Shown: piece after piece, positions 52,913 through 62,734 of the stretch
Layout of the letters: every line of letters starts with the position of its first letter
Numbering within the stretch: position 1 is the stretch's first letter
Source of the DNA: Nonomuraea cavernae
Lineage (GTDB): Bacteria; Actinomycetota; Actinomycetes; Streptosporangiales; Streptosporangiaceae
Reading direction: 5' to 3'
Length of the DNA: 64,000 nt
Assembly (NCBI RefSeq): GCF_014646355.1
Contig: NZ_BMNH01000018.1
Span: forward strand, 80,330 to 144,329
Translations under genes and position numbers: made by a program
The notes under the pieces: generated by a model
Told to the model about the DNA's origin: nothing
Seen by the model: the letters and a program-made list of their open reading frames with translations, nothing else
The model's database searches: none

Positions 52913-53161
52913 TCAGAACCCGAAGTCGATAGCGTCGCTATAGTCCCATTGTGCCTTGTATTCCGCGGTTGTCTCGCCGCCCCTGGGAGTGAACGCGTCG
53001 TAAACTCTGCCATCACGCACGGCCACCCAGTCAGCCGTTTCCGTCAAGGCGGAGCGGAAGTTGAACGTATCAGACGCACCGAAGGCTCCGAGTCTGCAGA
53101 TGCAAAATATCGGGGCCTTCGGTGCGTCTGTGAGGATCCCCCATCCGAAGCGCATCAACAC
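52913..53161 (-). pseudogene. Toxin C-terminal fragment (papain-fold-like)
   Basis: The last ~40 of 82 residues (ADWVAVRDGRVYDAFTPRGG...YKAQWDYSDAIDFGF) resemble the end of a papain-fold-type polymorphic toxin domain, where VRDGRVYDAFT would carry a catalytic-region strand. The first half is spanned by a 15-bp inverted repeat and does not look like original coding sequence. I take it as the surviving end of a displaced toxin tip. The family call is tentative. Confidence 0.45.
53072..53129. repeat. 15-bp perfect inverted repeat within the toxin fragment
   Basis: AGACGCACCGAAGGC at 53072-53086 pairs exactly with GCCTTCGGTGCGTCT at 53115-53129, separated by 28 bases. This is a very stable hairpin that coincides with the join between recognisable and unrecognisable parts of the toxin fragment, and may mark a rearrangement point. 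Confidence 0.7.
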
Positions 53162-53200
53162 AGACCGCGATCAGCCGAAAAGGATGTGAGTCGAAGAAAC

Positions 53201-53461
53201 TCAGTCTGCCATCCGCTCCAGAATCAGATCAATCTCGGATTCGATCTCTTGGTCAGCAGTAAGGTGGACATGCATCCCATCACTTACGCCCTCCTGCGCA
53301 AGCGTAAGAAGGTGTCGCGCCAATGAAGTCAGCCCCGCACGGTTGGCCTTAATGAGCACTTCCGATCGGGTCACAGAGGCCATGATCTCAAATCCCTCAT
53401 CCCACGAGAAGCGCAGCCCTTCATCAGGCCGATAATCTGGGGTGACAATTACTTGCTCCAT
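53201..53461 (-). CDS. Imm32-like immunity protein
   Basis: An 86-residue acidic protein (MEQVIVTPDYRPDEGLRFSWDEGFEI...VLIKANRAGLTSLARHLLTLAQEGVSDGMHVHLTADQEI). The segment NRAGLTSLARHLLTLAQ...GMHVHL matches my recollection of the Imm32 family of immunity proteins. It lies 39 bp upstream of the toxin fragment on the same strand, so the group is best read as an orphan toxin/immunity cassette. Confidence 0.6.
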   Translation of the reverse strand: MEQVIVTPDYRPDEGLRFSWDEGFEIMASVTRSEVLIKANRAGLTSLARHLLTLAQEGVSDGMHVHLTADQEIESEIDLILERMAD

Positions 53462-53602
53462 CGAGTGCTCCTAACTTACTGACTAGTGGGATGACCACGA
53501 ACGTTCACCGGGTCGAGTGAGACGGCGACCTGGGATGCACGGTAGTGGGCTGATCGGTCACTCTCGATGGGAGCAGGTTGTCGTCGAGAGTGAGGTGCGT
53601 GG

Positions 53603-54520
53603 ATGGCAGAGCCGGTCAGAGCACGACGGCTGAGCGAGGACGAGGGACGCCGGCTGCAGCAGATCGTGCGCCGGGGTAAGCACGAGTCGATCCGGGTGCG
53701 CCGGGCGGTGATCATCGTGGCATCGGCGTCGGGGACTCCCACTCCGGCGATCGCGCGGCTGGTCGCGGCGCATGAAGACACCGTGCGGGATGTGATCCAT
53801 TCCTTCAACGAGATCGGGCTGGCCTGCTTGGACCCTCGGTGGGCGGGAGGCCGTCCCCGCCTGATCACGGATGAGGACATCGCGTTCATCATCCAGACGG
53901 CCAAAACGCGTCCAAGCCGGTTGGGGCATCCGTTCACGAACTGGAGCGTGCGCAAACTCGCCGATCACCTGGCCCGCCACAGCGGCGAGCGGCGGATTGT
54001 CATCGGGCGCGAGCACCTGCGCCGGTTGCTGAACCGGCACGGCGTCACCTTCCAGCGCACCCGCACCTGGAAGACCTCCACCGATCCGGACTTCGACGCC
54101 AAGCTGGACCGGATCGAGGAGGTCACCAGCCGCTTTGCCAACCGGCGCTTCGCCTTCGACCAGTTCGGGCCGTTATCGATCCGGCCCCACCAAGGCGCCG
54201 GTGGGGCCGAGCGTGGCAAGCCGGGCCGGCTGCCGGCGACCTATACGCGCACGGCGTGCGCTACTTTCACGGCTGCTACTCACTCGGCGATGACACCTTG
54301 TGGGGCGTCACCCGGCGCGGCAAGAGCGGCGCCAACCATCCCAATCACACCGTCCTGGCCCGTGAGCTGCAGGCCTACCTGCGCTGGCGTAACGCCAACG
54401 CCCGCCACCCCGACGTGCTGGCTGCCCAACGTCGTGAACGTGCCCGCATCCGCAGCGAACGCCAGCAGCGTCCGCGACCGGATGATCACGACCTTGATCA
54501 GACCGTCCATCCGACACCTC
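53603..54520 (+). pseudogene. IS630-family transposase remnant 1
   Basis: The first ~212 codons encode an IS630 transposase N-terminus with helix-turn-helix (EDEGRRLQQIVRRGKHES...TPAIARLVAAHEDTVRDVIHSFNE) and RFAFDQFGPLSIRPHQG. Near 54245 the frame shifts and the text continues as VRYFHGCYSLGDDTLWGVTRRGKS. It then jumps directly to NHPNHTVLARELQAYLRWRNANARHPDVLAAQRRERARI, so the central catalytic DDE section has been deleted. The gene cannot make an active transposase. Confidence 0.85.
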
Positions 54521-54780
54521 GCTCAGGAGTCTCAGCAGGTCAGTGCAGGCATCCACGACAGGGACGCAGACGACCGGTCCGGCGGTCACCACGTGAGTGG
54601 CTACCGGCTCGGCGGCCGGGATGGCACACTTGGCCACGGCGAAGCTCCACGAGCGAAGATCTGTAGGAAGACCTTGCTTAGCTGGAGCTTCGTCTCATTT
54701 GAGGAGCGACGCGCCGTACGTGATCACATCGCGATCCGCCGATCCCGCGCCCTCGACCCTCACCAAGCTAGCGATCTTGG
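54521..54780. other. Scar between two transposase remnants
   Basis: No gene is supported here. The sequence separates two different IS630 remnants and is probably debris from nested insertions and deletions. Confidence 0.4.
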
Positions 54781-55318
54781 AACAGCCGTGACTTCCTGGA
54801 TGAGGCGAGTGTGCGCACCAACCATCACGCGGGCACCACCTGGGGGAAGGTCGGCGATACCCCGACCGTCCGCGGCACCGGCCGGCGGCATTCGGCCAAC
54901 ATGATTTCCGTGGTGAACACGCAAGGCAGACTGCACTTCTCCTTCGTCGGCACCATCGATTCGGCGGCCTTCATCGACTATCTGAAGACGCTGCTCCACG
55001 ACGTGCCTGGAAAGATTTTCCTGATCCTCGATGGGCATCCGGTACATCGGTCGGCGGAGACGAAAGCGTTCGTGAAGTCCACCAAGGGGCGGCTGAGCAT
55101 CTTCTTCCTGCCCCCGTACTCGCCGGAGCTCAATCCCGACGAGTGGGTCTGGAAGAAGTCGTCCGGTCTGTGGAGGAACTGACCGACAGGATCGAGCGAT
55201 CCGTCGACCGACTTCAGGCAACACCCGGGATTGTTCGCAGCTTCTTCCGGGATCAGGACATGCGCTACATCACCTCACCGGTAACCGAGCTACGGTCCAG
55301 TAGCCCAGTTTCTGCTTA
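54781..55318 (+). pseudogene. IS630-family transposase remnant 2 (DDE_3 fragment)
   Basis: The frame reads FLDEASVRTNHHAGTTWGKVGDTP...MISVVNTQGRLHFSF...KIFLILDGHPVHRSAETKAFV...FFLPPYSPELNPDEWVWK, the catalytic part of a different IS630-type transposase with its Asp and Glu residues. Homology then breaks, and the C-terminus continues in another frame as VEELTDRIERSVDRLQATPGIVRSFFRDQDMRYI. The N-terminal DNA-binding domain is missing. It is a non-functional fragment. Confidence 0.8.
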
Positions 55319-55325
55319 GTAACGT

Positions 55326-55718
55326 CTAATCGCGCAAGTTATGCCACGAATGCGTGCACCCATTAGCGCAATCAATCTCACGCCTACGGGCATCCGAGAT
55401 CGATAGAAGTGCCAGCAATATCCGAAATGATTTTTCCATCTCGGCTTCTGGTAGATTCCCTATCTTAGCCAGCTGCTCACGGATTGGCCCACGCGAAATC
55501 AGGACAGCCGGAGTCGCCGTGGGCTTCACCCCTGCGCGGGCGATACTCTCTGCAGCATCCTCAGTTGCAGCCCTCGCCTGAAGAGCGTAAGAAGACAGCT
55601 CTCGAATCACGTCACGTCGCTCATCTAGCGGCAGCGCCTTGAACCAGCCAATCCCTTCCTGGAGTGGGCGGCGCCCTTGGCTTAGTTCATTCAGGATATT
55701 AGATCGTTTGCTCATCAC
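55326..55718 (-). CDS. DUF5958-like immunity protein
   Basis: A 130-residue protein (ILNELSQGRRPLQEGIGWFKALPLDERRDVIRELSSYALQARATTED-like, TPAVLISRGPIREQLAKI, IDCANGCTHSWHN) that matches my recollection of the DUF5958 family. Its GTG (55716-55718) or ATG (55713-55715) overlaps the TGA of the giant Rhs gene, so it is translated together with the toxin. This strict coupling is the main reason to call it the cognate immunity protein; the mechanism is unknown. Confidence 0.7.
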   Translation of the reverse strand: MMSKRSNILNELSQGRRPLQEGIGWFKALPLDERRDVIRELSSYALQARAATEDAAESIARAGVKPTATPAVLISRGPIREQLAKIGNLPEAEMEKSFRILLALLSISDARRREIDCANGCTHSWHNLRD

Positions 55719-58700
55719 GGCTCCGGATCGAAGATGACGTGCGGGCGCTCAGGGTCCAAGGTGGCGTACCCCGGAGCATCCGGATTGTAATCCTGGAAGA
55801 TGTCCTGCCCTCGTCTCCGGCCCTGCCAATCTCCGCCGATCCCCTCGGGCAGCGAGCTTGCAGCCCTGCTCCTTACTCGGCCTGTCTTGCCGGACAATAT
55901 GTAGTCCCAGTCCGAATCTGCCTTAGCGGTACCGCCTGCACGACTGCCTACCACTACAATCCGGGCCCCCATCCTATTCGCTGCGTTCTGGATGCGCCGG
56001 ACCTCGCTAGGAAGAATCCCCGCTTCCTCAGGAGTTCTAAGCCCGCACGGGCCGCTGTTATGCACCAGGACGGGCGTCGTGTCTGCTTCTACATAGTACG
56101 TGTGCGTGTCGGCCACGGCGAGGTTGTGGACACGCTGGTCCGCGGATGTCCACGCGGTGATTGCCGAGACTTGGGCGTAGGCTCCCCCGCTCGTCCGCAG
56201 ATACTGCCCCGGCCGCAGCGTGTTTGCCTGCTTCCACTGTCGGATGGTCGGCGCCCAGAAGGGGTGCTCGCCGGTAGCGGTAAGAGCGCCCTCCCCATCA
56301 CCACTGCCCACGGTCACTCGAACCAGGTTCTTGACGCCCTTGGAGGTGATCGGGGCGAGGACCTTCCTGGCCGCTGTCTCTCCAGTCACGGGATCTGTGG
56401 CTAAAACCTTGTCACCCTCTCGGACATCCTCGATGGGCTTGGCGGTGCCGTCTGCCATGAGAACTTTGGTGCCGGGGACGAAACTGCTGCACGATCCATC
56501 CTGGATCGATTCACGGATTTTGCCGGCGATGCGCTTTTTTGAAGTCTGCCGCAAAGACGGGTACCTGGAGCTGACCATCCCGTGCTCGTCGGAAAGCCCT
56601 GGATTCTGCATCATCCAGCGATACGCTTCGATGTCTTCTTTTGCGATGGCCGCTTTACGACTGTGATATCGGGACCGCTCGGCCTCACGCTTCTTCCAAG
56701 CAGCGATGTCCTTCCTCTGCTTCTCGTTCGCGTTGATACGCTTTTTGTGGATCTTTCTTTCGCGGACGGTCTTTTTCTTGCCGCTGGCGTGGCGGGTTTC
56801 GGCGAAGTTCTGGTTGGCGTTGGGGCGTTTCTTGTTGCGGGAGTAGCCGTAGCTCTTGTCGCTGCTGCCGCCGCCGGTGTCGACGCGGCGTCCATCGGGG
56901 TCGGATTGGTCGATGGGGTTGTTGGCGGCGTAGCTGTAGGGGTTGGCCCATTCGGGGGTGCGCAGGTCGAGTTCGGGGTCGGTGGAGATGAACTTGGCGA
57001 TGGCGGGGTCGTAGTAGCGGGCGCCGAGGTAGGTGAGGTCGGTGGAGGGGTCTTCGGTCTTGCCGAGGAAGCCGCGGTCGGTGAAGGGCAGGTCGTCGGT
57101 GCCTCGGCGCTTGCCGAAGGGCAGGTAGCGCTCCCGGCTGACGGTTCCGGTGGTGTCGTTGACCGCGAGTTGGGTGCTGCCGTGCTGGCCGGCGAGCATC
57201 CAGGTGAGGCCGCTGGTCTGGCGCATGGCGATCAAAGATGCGTCGGAGGCGCTGTAGTAGCGCTTGGCGGTGACTTGTCCGCCGGCGAGGCGCAGCTCGA
57301 TCTGGCCGAGGTAGAGGGTGGTGCTGCCGTCGGGGTCGCGCCGGATGAGGCGTTCGCCATCGGCGTCGTAGACCATCGAGGTGTTCTGACCGTCGATGGT
57401 GGCCTGGTCGAGCTGGCCGAGCGGGTTCCAGGTGAGGGTGGCCTGTTCGCCGCCGACAGTGCGGGCGGCCAGTTGGCCGGCGTTGTCGTAGGCGTAGGTG
57501 TCGGTGCCGCCGGGGCGGGTGATCGCGGTGACCGCGTTCGGGCGGACCGCGGTGGGGCCGGGTGCGGGGTAGGTGTAGGTGGCGGCCTGGCCGTTGTCGG
57601 TCAGGGTGGTGAGGTTGCCGACCTTGTCGTAGGCGTAGGCCTGGTTGTAGGGGTCGATGCCCAGGCCGTCGCCGGTGCCGGTGCAGGAACTCGCGGTGGT
57701 GGTGTAGGCGGTCTTGAGCCGGAGCAGTCCGTCGTGGGTGAAGCATTCGGACTGGCCGACGGTGCCGCTCGTGGCCGAGGTGGCGTCCAGGACGCGGGTG
57801 ATGTTGCCGGCGAGGTTGTAGCTGTAGCGGTCGTCCTGGACGGTGTCCGGGGTGGGGGTGTTCGCTTTGGTCTGGGTGGTGACGCGCGACAGCCAGTCGG
57901 TGGTGGGGTCGCGTTCGAGGAGGCGTTTGATCTGGCCGTTCGTGCCGAGGGATCGGCTTTCCAGCTTGCCGGTCAACGTGAAGGTGGTGTCCTTGACGTA
58001 GGTGAACCCACCGGCCAGGTCGGAGGTCATGCCCTTGGCGAAGCCGAGGTCGGTGTAGGAGAAGGTCAGCTTCTCCGCCGATAAGCCCCCGGCCTCGGGC
58101 AGCGTCTGCTCGCGCAGATTCCCGGCGGCGTCGTAGACGGAGCTGAAGGCGTAATCACGGCCGAGCGCGCCTTCCCCTGCCGGGATGGTGACCTTGGTCG
58201 CGGTCGGCCGATAGTCGCTGTCGTAGCCGGTGACCGTCTGGGTGTAGGCCCGGCCACCGGCGTGGCGGGTGGCGGCCGTGGGCCGGCCCTTGGCCACGGT
58301 GTCGTAGGTCCACTCGGCGAGCTTCGTACCGGTGTCCGGCTCGCCGGCCCACTGGCTGATACGGCGGCCGAGCTGGTCGTACTTGCTGGAGATCTTCTGG
58401 TTGTTGCCGTCGATGCTCCAGAGCTGCCGTCCTGCCAGGTCGTAGCCGTGGCTGGAGGTGCCGGCGTCGGGGTCGGCAGCGGCGGTGCGCCGGTCGAGCC
58501 AGTCGTGGGTGTAGGTGCGGACGTTGCCGTTGGCGTCCGTCATCGTGGTGAGGTTGCCGTTCAGGTCGTAGCCGTAACCGGTGTCGGCGTGGTTGGTGGC
58601 GTCGGACCATTCCTCGACCTTGACGGTGCGGCCGAACACGTCGGTGACGGTGGCGGTCTTGCCGCCGACCGGCGGGGTGACCTCGGTACGCTCGCTGCCC

Positions 58701-61700
58701 GGATAGGCGGTGCTGGTGCGGCGTAGTTCGGTGCCCAGGTGGTAGGCGATCGCCGCGACCGGGCGTTCCTGGTCGTCGTAGACGGTCTTGGTCCACTGCG
58801 GCAGAGCGGTGGTCGCCGGGTTGAGCAGGCCGCTGCCGGGCGGGTCGGTGTTGTGCACCGGCTCGGACTCCGTCGCGGTCAGCCCGCGCGGGTCGTAGGT
58901 GGTGGCGGTGACGATCCGCCCGCCCGACGGTGAGGCGGTCTGCGCCTCCCGGGTGCGGCCGAGGCCATCGTCGTAGCTGTGGGTGGTGGTCCATTTGGCG
59001 TTGCCGCCGGTGCCGGACAGCAACTGGTCGACCGTGGTCTTGATCGGCGCGGTGGGCTGGCCTGACCAGCCGTCGAACGGAATGGTGTAAGCGACGGTGG
59101 CTGTGGGGGTGCCGCCGCTGCGCGGCTGGCCGGGTCTCCACAACGCGGTGGTACGGCCGAGCGCGTCGTAGTCGATCTCGGTGACCTTGCCGTTGGCGTC
59201 GGTGACCAGGACCGGCTCACCCTGCACATGCGACAGCTTGGCGGTGACGGTGTGACCGAGCGGGTTGGTGGTGGTCACGCCGGTGCCGGGCCAGCCGGTC
59301 GCCGGACTGTAGGCGGTGGTGGTGGTCCTGCCCAGCGGATCGGTCGAGGTCAGCGGGCGGCCGTAGTCGTCGAAGGTCGCCTTGGCGGTGGAGATGGTGC
59401 TCGCGTTGGCGTAGGAGCGGACCTCGGTGGGGTTGCCGTCGCTGGGCTTGTTGGTGGCCGGGTCGGTGCCCAGGTCGTACAAGGTGATCGTCTTGCCGAT
59501 CAGCGTCCCCGTCGTGCAGTTGTCGCCAGCGCGTTCCTCGACGACGGAGGGGAAGGCGGTCAGCCATTGCCCGGCGTCGGTGTTGCGGGCGTAGGTGGAG
59601 CTGGTGCAGGTGTTGTCGCCGGCCACGCCTTCCTGGCCGTAGTCGTTGACCTTGATCGGCAGGCCGTCGGCGTTGTAAGCGGTCCGCTCGTCGGTGTAGC
59701 GCCAGGCGCCGGTGCTGAGCTTCTCGCGCGATCGTTCCCGCGTGGTCAGCACGTACGCCGGGTCCATGGTGCCGGGCCCGTTGCCGGTGTTCTGGATCGT
59801 GTACTCATACCGGGTGGAGTCGACCTCGGTGTAGGCGCGCGGGCTGAGCGCGGTCATCTTCCACGACTGTTCCTGCAGCACGTTGCCCTGCAGGATCGGC
59901 ACGTCGGTGACGGTGCCGCCGTCGAAGTCGGTGACCGTCTCGCCGGTGCCGCGCAGGAACGTACGGGTGGTGACGGTGTAGCCGGACGGATCGGTGCCGG
60001 TGCCTTCGACCGTGCGGACCTGGCTATATCCGCGCCAGTCCGACGCGGGAGGTGCCTGACCGGGCTCGGCCGGCTGCCTCGGGTCGTTCCAGCGGGGGCT
60101 GCCGACGAACTCGTAGGCGTGGACCATGTCCGGCGAGCCGGCCACCATGTCGCGTTCGACGACCTTGACCGCGAGCTGCTTGAAGAACCGGCTCCAGGTC
60201 TCGTACCCCTGGTCGGGGTCGCTGCCCATGTCGACCTGATAGCAGTCACCGACCTGGTCGGCCAGATAGTTGCCGCCGACGCGGCCCTTGCCGCCGCCAC
60301 ACGGATCGGCCTGGCCGTAGGTGACCTCGACGCGGCCGCCCATCCCGTTGCGGATGGCTGCGATGCGCGGCACCATCCGCCACGACAGCAGGTCGGTCCA
60401 GTCCGACATGGTGTCGTAGTCCATCTTTCCGGCCAGCATCACCGCGTCGAAGTCCAGCGGCGGCAACACCGCCTGCGACCCGCCCGCCAGACCGGTCTGC
60501 TGCACGGTGTCCAGCCACATCACCGGGTCGTAGGCCCAGGCATAGTCGGTGCGCTGGTAGATCCACTCGTGCGTGAAGTCCAGCCGGTCCACCGGATCCC
60601 ACACGCCCGAGGTCGGGTTCTTGGACTCGGTCCGCACCGCGGTGAGCTTGCGGGTGGAGTAGAACGCGATCGCGTCGTTGGCGCACCCTGCTTGCGTCGT
60701 GCACAGCAGGTCGGTGGGGATGTCATCGCCATCGCGGGCCGCAGTGGTGAACACCGTGCGCGCCGTCGGCACGCTACCGGCCACCTGCGTGTTGTGCCCC
60801 CACCGCACCTCGGCCAGGAATCCGCCCCGGTCGTAGGGCAGCACCCGGTAGGTCTCGTGCAGGCACGAGGGCAGGCAGAAGTAGTTGGTCTCCCGGGTGT
60901 AGGAGTAGTCGATCACGTTCTCGTTGCTGTCGACCTCCTGGTCCAGGTTCCACCGCCACACCCCGGTGCACGTCGGCGGAATCTCGTCGTAGTAGTAGCG
61001 GTCGTAACACGGCTCATCGGCCACCACCAGCGGGTCGTGCTCGTTACCCACGTACGGCGTCTGCCACTGGGCGTCCCGGTTGTAGCCGAACCGCCACACC
61101 TGACCGTCCTGGCTGGTGATCCTCCAGTACGGCTGACCATCCGCACCCCCGGCGACCTGCTCGATCTTCCACCCGAAGTCCGGCACCGTCTTCCAAGCGC
61201 CGGACGTACGGTCCTGCACGATCGACGCCGAGCGGCCACCCGCCGACAGCACCAGATCCGACTGCGTCTGGTCGTTGGTGGACGCATCGCCGTCGTTCTG
61301 GTCCGGCGACTCCCAGCACAACGCCTTCCCGCCGATGCCCAGCTCCTCGGCCTTCCAGATCAACTCACCGGTGTTGTCGTCATACCAGTTGGTCACGTAA
61401 CAGCGCCGATAGCGCCGCTCGATGAACCCCGCGTTCAGATCCCAGCCAACCCCGACCACGCCGGACTGGTTGTTGGTCCACCGCCCCTGCCCGTCCACCG
61501 ACGACGCGTCGTACTGCAGCGACAGATCCGGGCCGTTGCCCGCGGGCGACGGCGGCTCGGGCAGCGGCACGTCATAGTCGAAGCCGCCACCGGACGTGCC
61601 CGCCTGCCAGGTGCCCGCCGGCTTCAGATCCGTCGCACCCCAGTTCCCGTCCGGTCCGGTCAGGCCGGCCGCCAGGAGATACACCGACCCCGCCGCGAAC

Positions 61701-62428
61701 TGCGCCTCAAGCGCCGCCTGCGCCGCCTTCGCGGCCGTCGTCTTCTTGTCCTTGCCCGGCGTCACCGGCTTGACCTGCGGCGCGACAGCGCCGAGCGGCG
61801 TCGCCTCCACCTCCGCGGTCAGCGTCCCCGCCTTGACGTCATTGACCGACGCCACCACCATCGGCCGCACCACGCACGAGCGCGGACGCGGCGTCTCCAG
61901 CACACATGCGGGCAGTCGCACCAGTTGCAGCCGACCGGCGAAGTTTCCGCCATAGGCATCGCGGAACCCGGCATAGGAGAACTCCGCCCGCACCTTGCCG
62001 GGAGCGCCACCGCCGTCCGCCCGCGCCACCTTCGCGGCGATCCCGAACCCGCCCAGCGAGCGCACCGCCTCCGGCGCCAAGGTCTCCACCCTGACCTGGT
62101 CCACCCCCGCACCCTCGACCGGGCCAACCCGCACCGGCAGCGCCCCGACCTCGGAGACCTTGCCAACCTCAGGCATGCGCACCTCAGCGGCGCCCGCCTT
62201 CGGCCACACCGGCTTCTTCCGCTCGACCTTCGGCACGGACTCCTCCGCACCCTTGACCGCCTTCTTGCCGGGCACCGCCCGGCCGTCCACCGACTGCTCC
62301 GGATCAGGCGCGGCGGCGGCGGCCCGCGACACCAGCCCGTCCGGCACCCCGACGCTCGAGATCAGCACCAGCGAGCAAAGCCCGATGATCAGCGCCGCGA
62401 ACAACATCGGCAGACGTCGACTCCGCAT
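55715..62428 (-). CDS. Secreted Rhs polymorphic toxin with Hint and nucleotidyltransferase-like tip
   Basis: A 2237-residue exported protein. The signal peptide begins MRSRRLPMLFAALIIGLCSLVL, from the ATG at 62426-62428. An Ala/Lys/Pro linker and SpvB-like entry (PDLSLQYDASSVDGQGRWTNNQSG) lead into a long YD/Rhs-repeat shell. The Rhs core end is DLTYLGARYYDPAIAKFISTDP...NPYSYAANNPIDQSDPDGR. A Hint (intein-like) autoprocessing domain spans ~1980-2124: CSSFVPGTKVLMADG, TATGEHPFW, and terminal VHN. The toxin tip (~2127-2237) carries VVGSRAGG...SDWDY, the GS...DxD pattern of nucleotidyltransferases. It probably mediates contact-dependent competition with other bacteria; the tip's target (for example tRNA or protein) is unknown. 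Confidence 0.9.
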   Translation of the reverse strand: MRSRRLPMLFAALIIGLCSLVLISSVGVPDGLVSRAAAAAPDPEQSVDGRAVPGKKAVKGAEESVPKVERKKPVWPKAGAAEVRMPEVGKVSEVGALPVRVGPVEGAGVDQVRVETLAPEAVRSLGGFGIAAKVARADGGGAPGKVRAEFSYAGFRDAYGGNFAGRLQLVRLPACVLETPRPRSCVVRPMVVASVNDVKAGTLTAEVEATPLGAVAPQVKPVTPGKDKKTTAAKAAQAALEAQFAAGSVYLLAAGLTGPDGNWGATDLKPAGTWQAGTSGGGFDYDVPLPEPPSPAGNGPDLSLQYDASSVDGQGRWTNNQSGVVGVGWDLNAGFIERRYRRCYVTNWYDDNTGELIWKAEELGIGGKALCWESPDQNDGDASTNDQTQSDLVLSAGGRSASIVQDRTSGAWKTVPDFGWKIEQVAGGADGQPYWRITSQDGQVWRFGYNRDAQWQTPYVGNEHDPLVVADEPCYDRYYYDEIPPTCTGVWRWNLDQEVDSNENVIDYSYTRETNYFCLPSCLHETYRVLPYDRGGFLAEVRWGHNTQVAGSVPTARTVFTTAARDGDDIPTDLLCTTQAGCANDAIAFYSTRKLTAVRTESKNPTSGVWDPVDRLDFTHEWIYQRTDYAWAYDPVMWLDTVQQTGLAGGSQAVLPPLDFDAVMLAGKMDYDTMSDWTDLLSWRMVPRIAAIRNGMGGRVEVTYGQADPCGGGKGRVGGNYLADQVGDCYQVDMGSDPDQGYETWSRFFKQLAVKVVERDMVAGSPDMVHAYEFVGSPRWNDPRQPAEPGQAPPASDWRGYSQVRTVEGTGTDPSGYTVTTRTFLRGTGETVTDFDGGTVTDVPILQGNVLQEQSWKMTALSPRAYTEVDSTRYEYTIQNTGNGPGTMDPAYVLTTRERSREKLSTGAWRYTDERTAYNADGLPIKVNDYGQEGVAGDNTCTSSTYARNTDAGQWLTAFPSVVEERAGDNCTTGTLIGKTITLYDLGTDPATNKPSDGNPTEVRSYANASTISTAKATFDDYGRPLTSTDPLGRTTTTAYSPATGWPGTGVTTTNPLGHTVTAKLSHVQGEPVLVTDANGKVTEIDYDALGRTTALWRPGQPRSGGTPTATVAYTIPFDGWSGQPTAPIKTTVDQLLSGTGGNAKWTTTHSYDDGLGRTREAQTASPSGGRIVTATTYDPRGLTATESEPVHNTDPPGSGLLNPATTALPQWTKTVYDDQERPVAAIAYHLGTELRRTSTAYPGSERTEVTPPVGGKTATVTDVFGRTVKVEEWSDATNHADTGYGYDLNGNLTTMTDANGNVRTYTHDWLDRRTAAADPDAGTSSHGYDLAGRQLWSIDGNNQKISSKYDQLGRRISQWAGEPDTGTKLAEWTYDTVAKGRPTAATRHAGGRAYTQTVTGYDSDYRPTATKVTIPAGEGALGRDYAFSSVYDAAGNLREQTLPEAGGLSAEKLTFSYTDLGFAKGMTSDLAGGFTYVKDTTFTLTGKLESRSLGTNGQIKRLLERDPTTDWLSRVTTQTKANTPTPDTVQDDRYSYNLAGNITRVLDATSATSGTVGQSECFTHDGLLRLKTAYTTTASSCTGTGDGLGIDPYNQAYAYDKVGNLTTLTDNGQAATYTYPAPGPTAVRPNAVTAITRPGGTDTYAYDNAGQLAARTVGGEQATLTWNPLGQLDQATIDGQNTSMVYDADGERLIRRDPDGSTTLYLGQIELRLAGGQVTAKRYYSASDASLIAMRQTSGLTWMLAGQHGSTQLAVNDTTGTVSRERYLPFGKRRGTDDLPFTDRGFLGKTEDPSTDLTYLGARYYDPAIAKFISTDPELDLRTPEWANPYSYAANNPIDQSDPDGRRVDTGGGSSDKSYGYSRNKKRPNANQNFAETRHASGKKKTVRERKIHKKRINANEKQRKDIAAWKKREAERSRYHSRKAAIAKEDIEAYRWMMQNPGLSDEHGMVSSRYPSLRQTSKKRIAGKIRESIQDGSCSSFVPGTKVLMADGTAKPIEDVREGDKVLATDPVTGETAARKVLAPITSKGVKNLVRVTVGSGDGEGALTATGEHPFWAPTIRQWKQANTLRPGQYLRTSGGAYAQVSAITAWTSADQRVHNLAVADTHTYYVEADTTPVLVHNSGPCGLRTPEEAGILPSEVRRIQNAANRMGARIVVVGSRAGGTAKADSDWDYILSGKTGRVRSRAASSLPEGIGGDWQGRRRGQDIFQDYNPDAPGYATLDPERPHVIFDPEP

Positions 62429-62734
62429 CCCGCATCCCTTCAAGGGCACGCTGCCGCAGACCTCGGCAAAGAGGCCTTTCACGCGCCTAAGGCAGACATA
62501 AGAACGATCAAACGGAATGTGATCGACGAACGAAGATCGGTCAACGGCGGGAGCGTCACTTACCCGACGCTCACAGTCAGAAGCGGTCAATCACACATGC
62601 CATGCCGGGCTGGTCAACACATGTGTCACGGAAGCCGCTTTCCCGGACCAAATCACTCACTGTGATTTACGTCACTTTCGCGGCCCAGCAGGTCCCAGCG
62701 GAGGTCGGTTCCACGTCAGCACGGCCTCTCGTCG
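62429..62734. other. Upstream region of the Rhs gene
   Basis: About 300 bp, A/T-richer than its surroundings, with no supported gene. It should contain the Rhs promoter. ACACATG and CATGTGT near 62592-62630 form a weak inverted repeat. Confidence 0.4.

Noticed and set aside
59228..62665. 1145-codon open frame opposite the Rhs gene
   Set aside because: Shadow of the repetitive Rhs coding sequence; no signal sequence, domain or ribosome-binding site.
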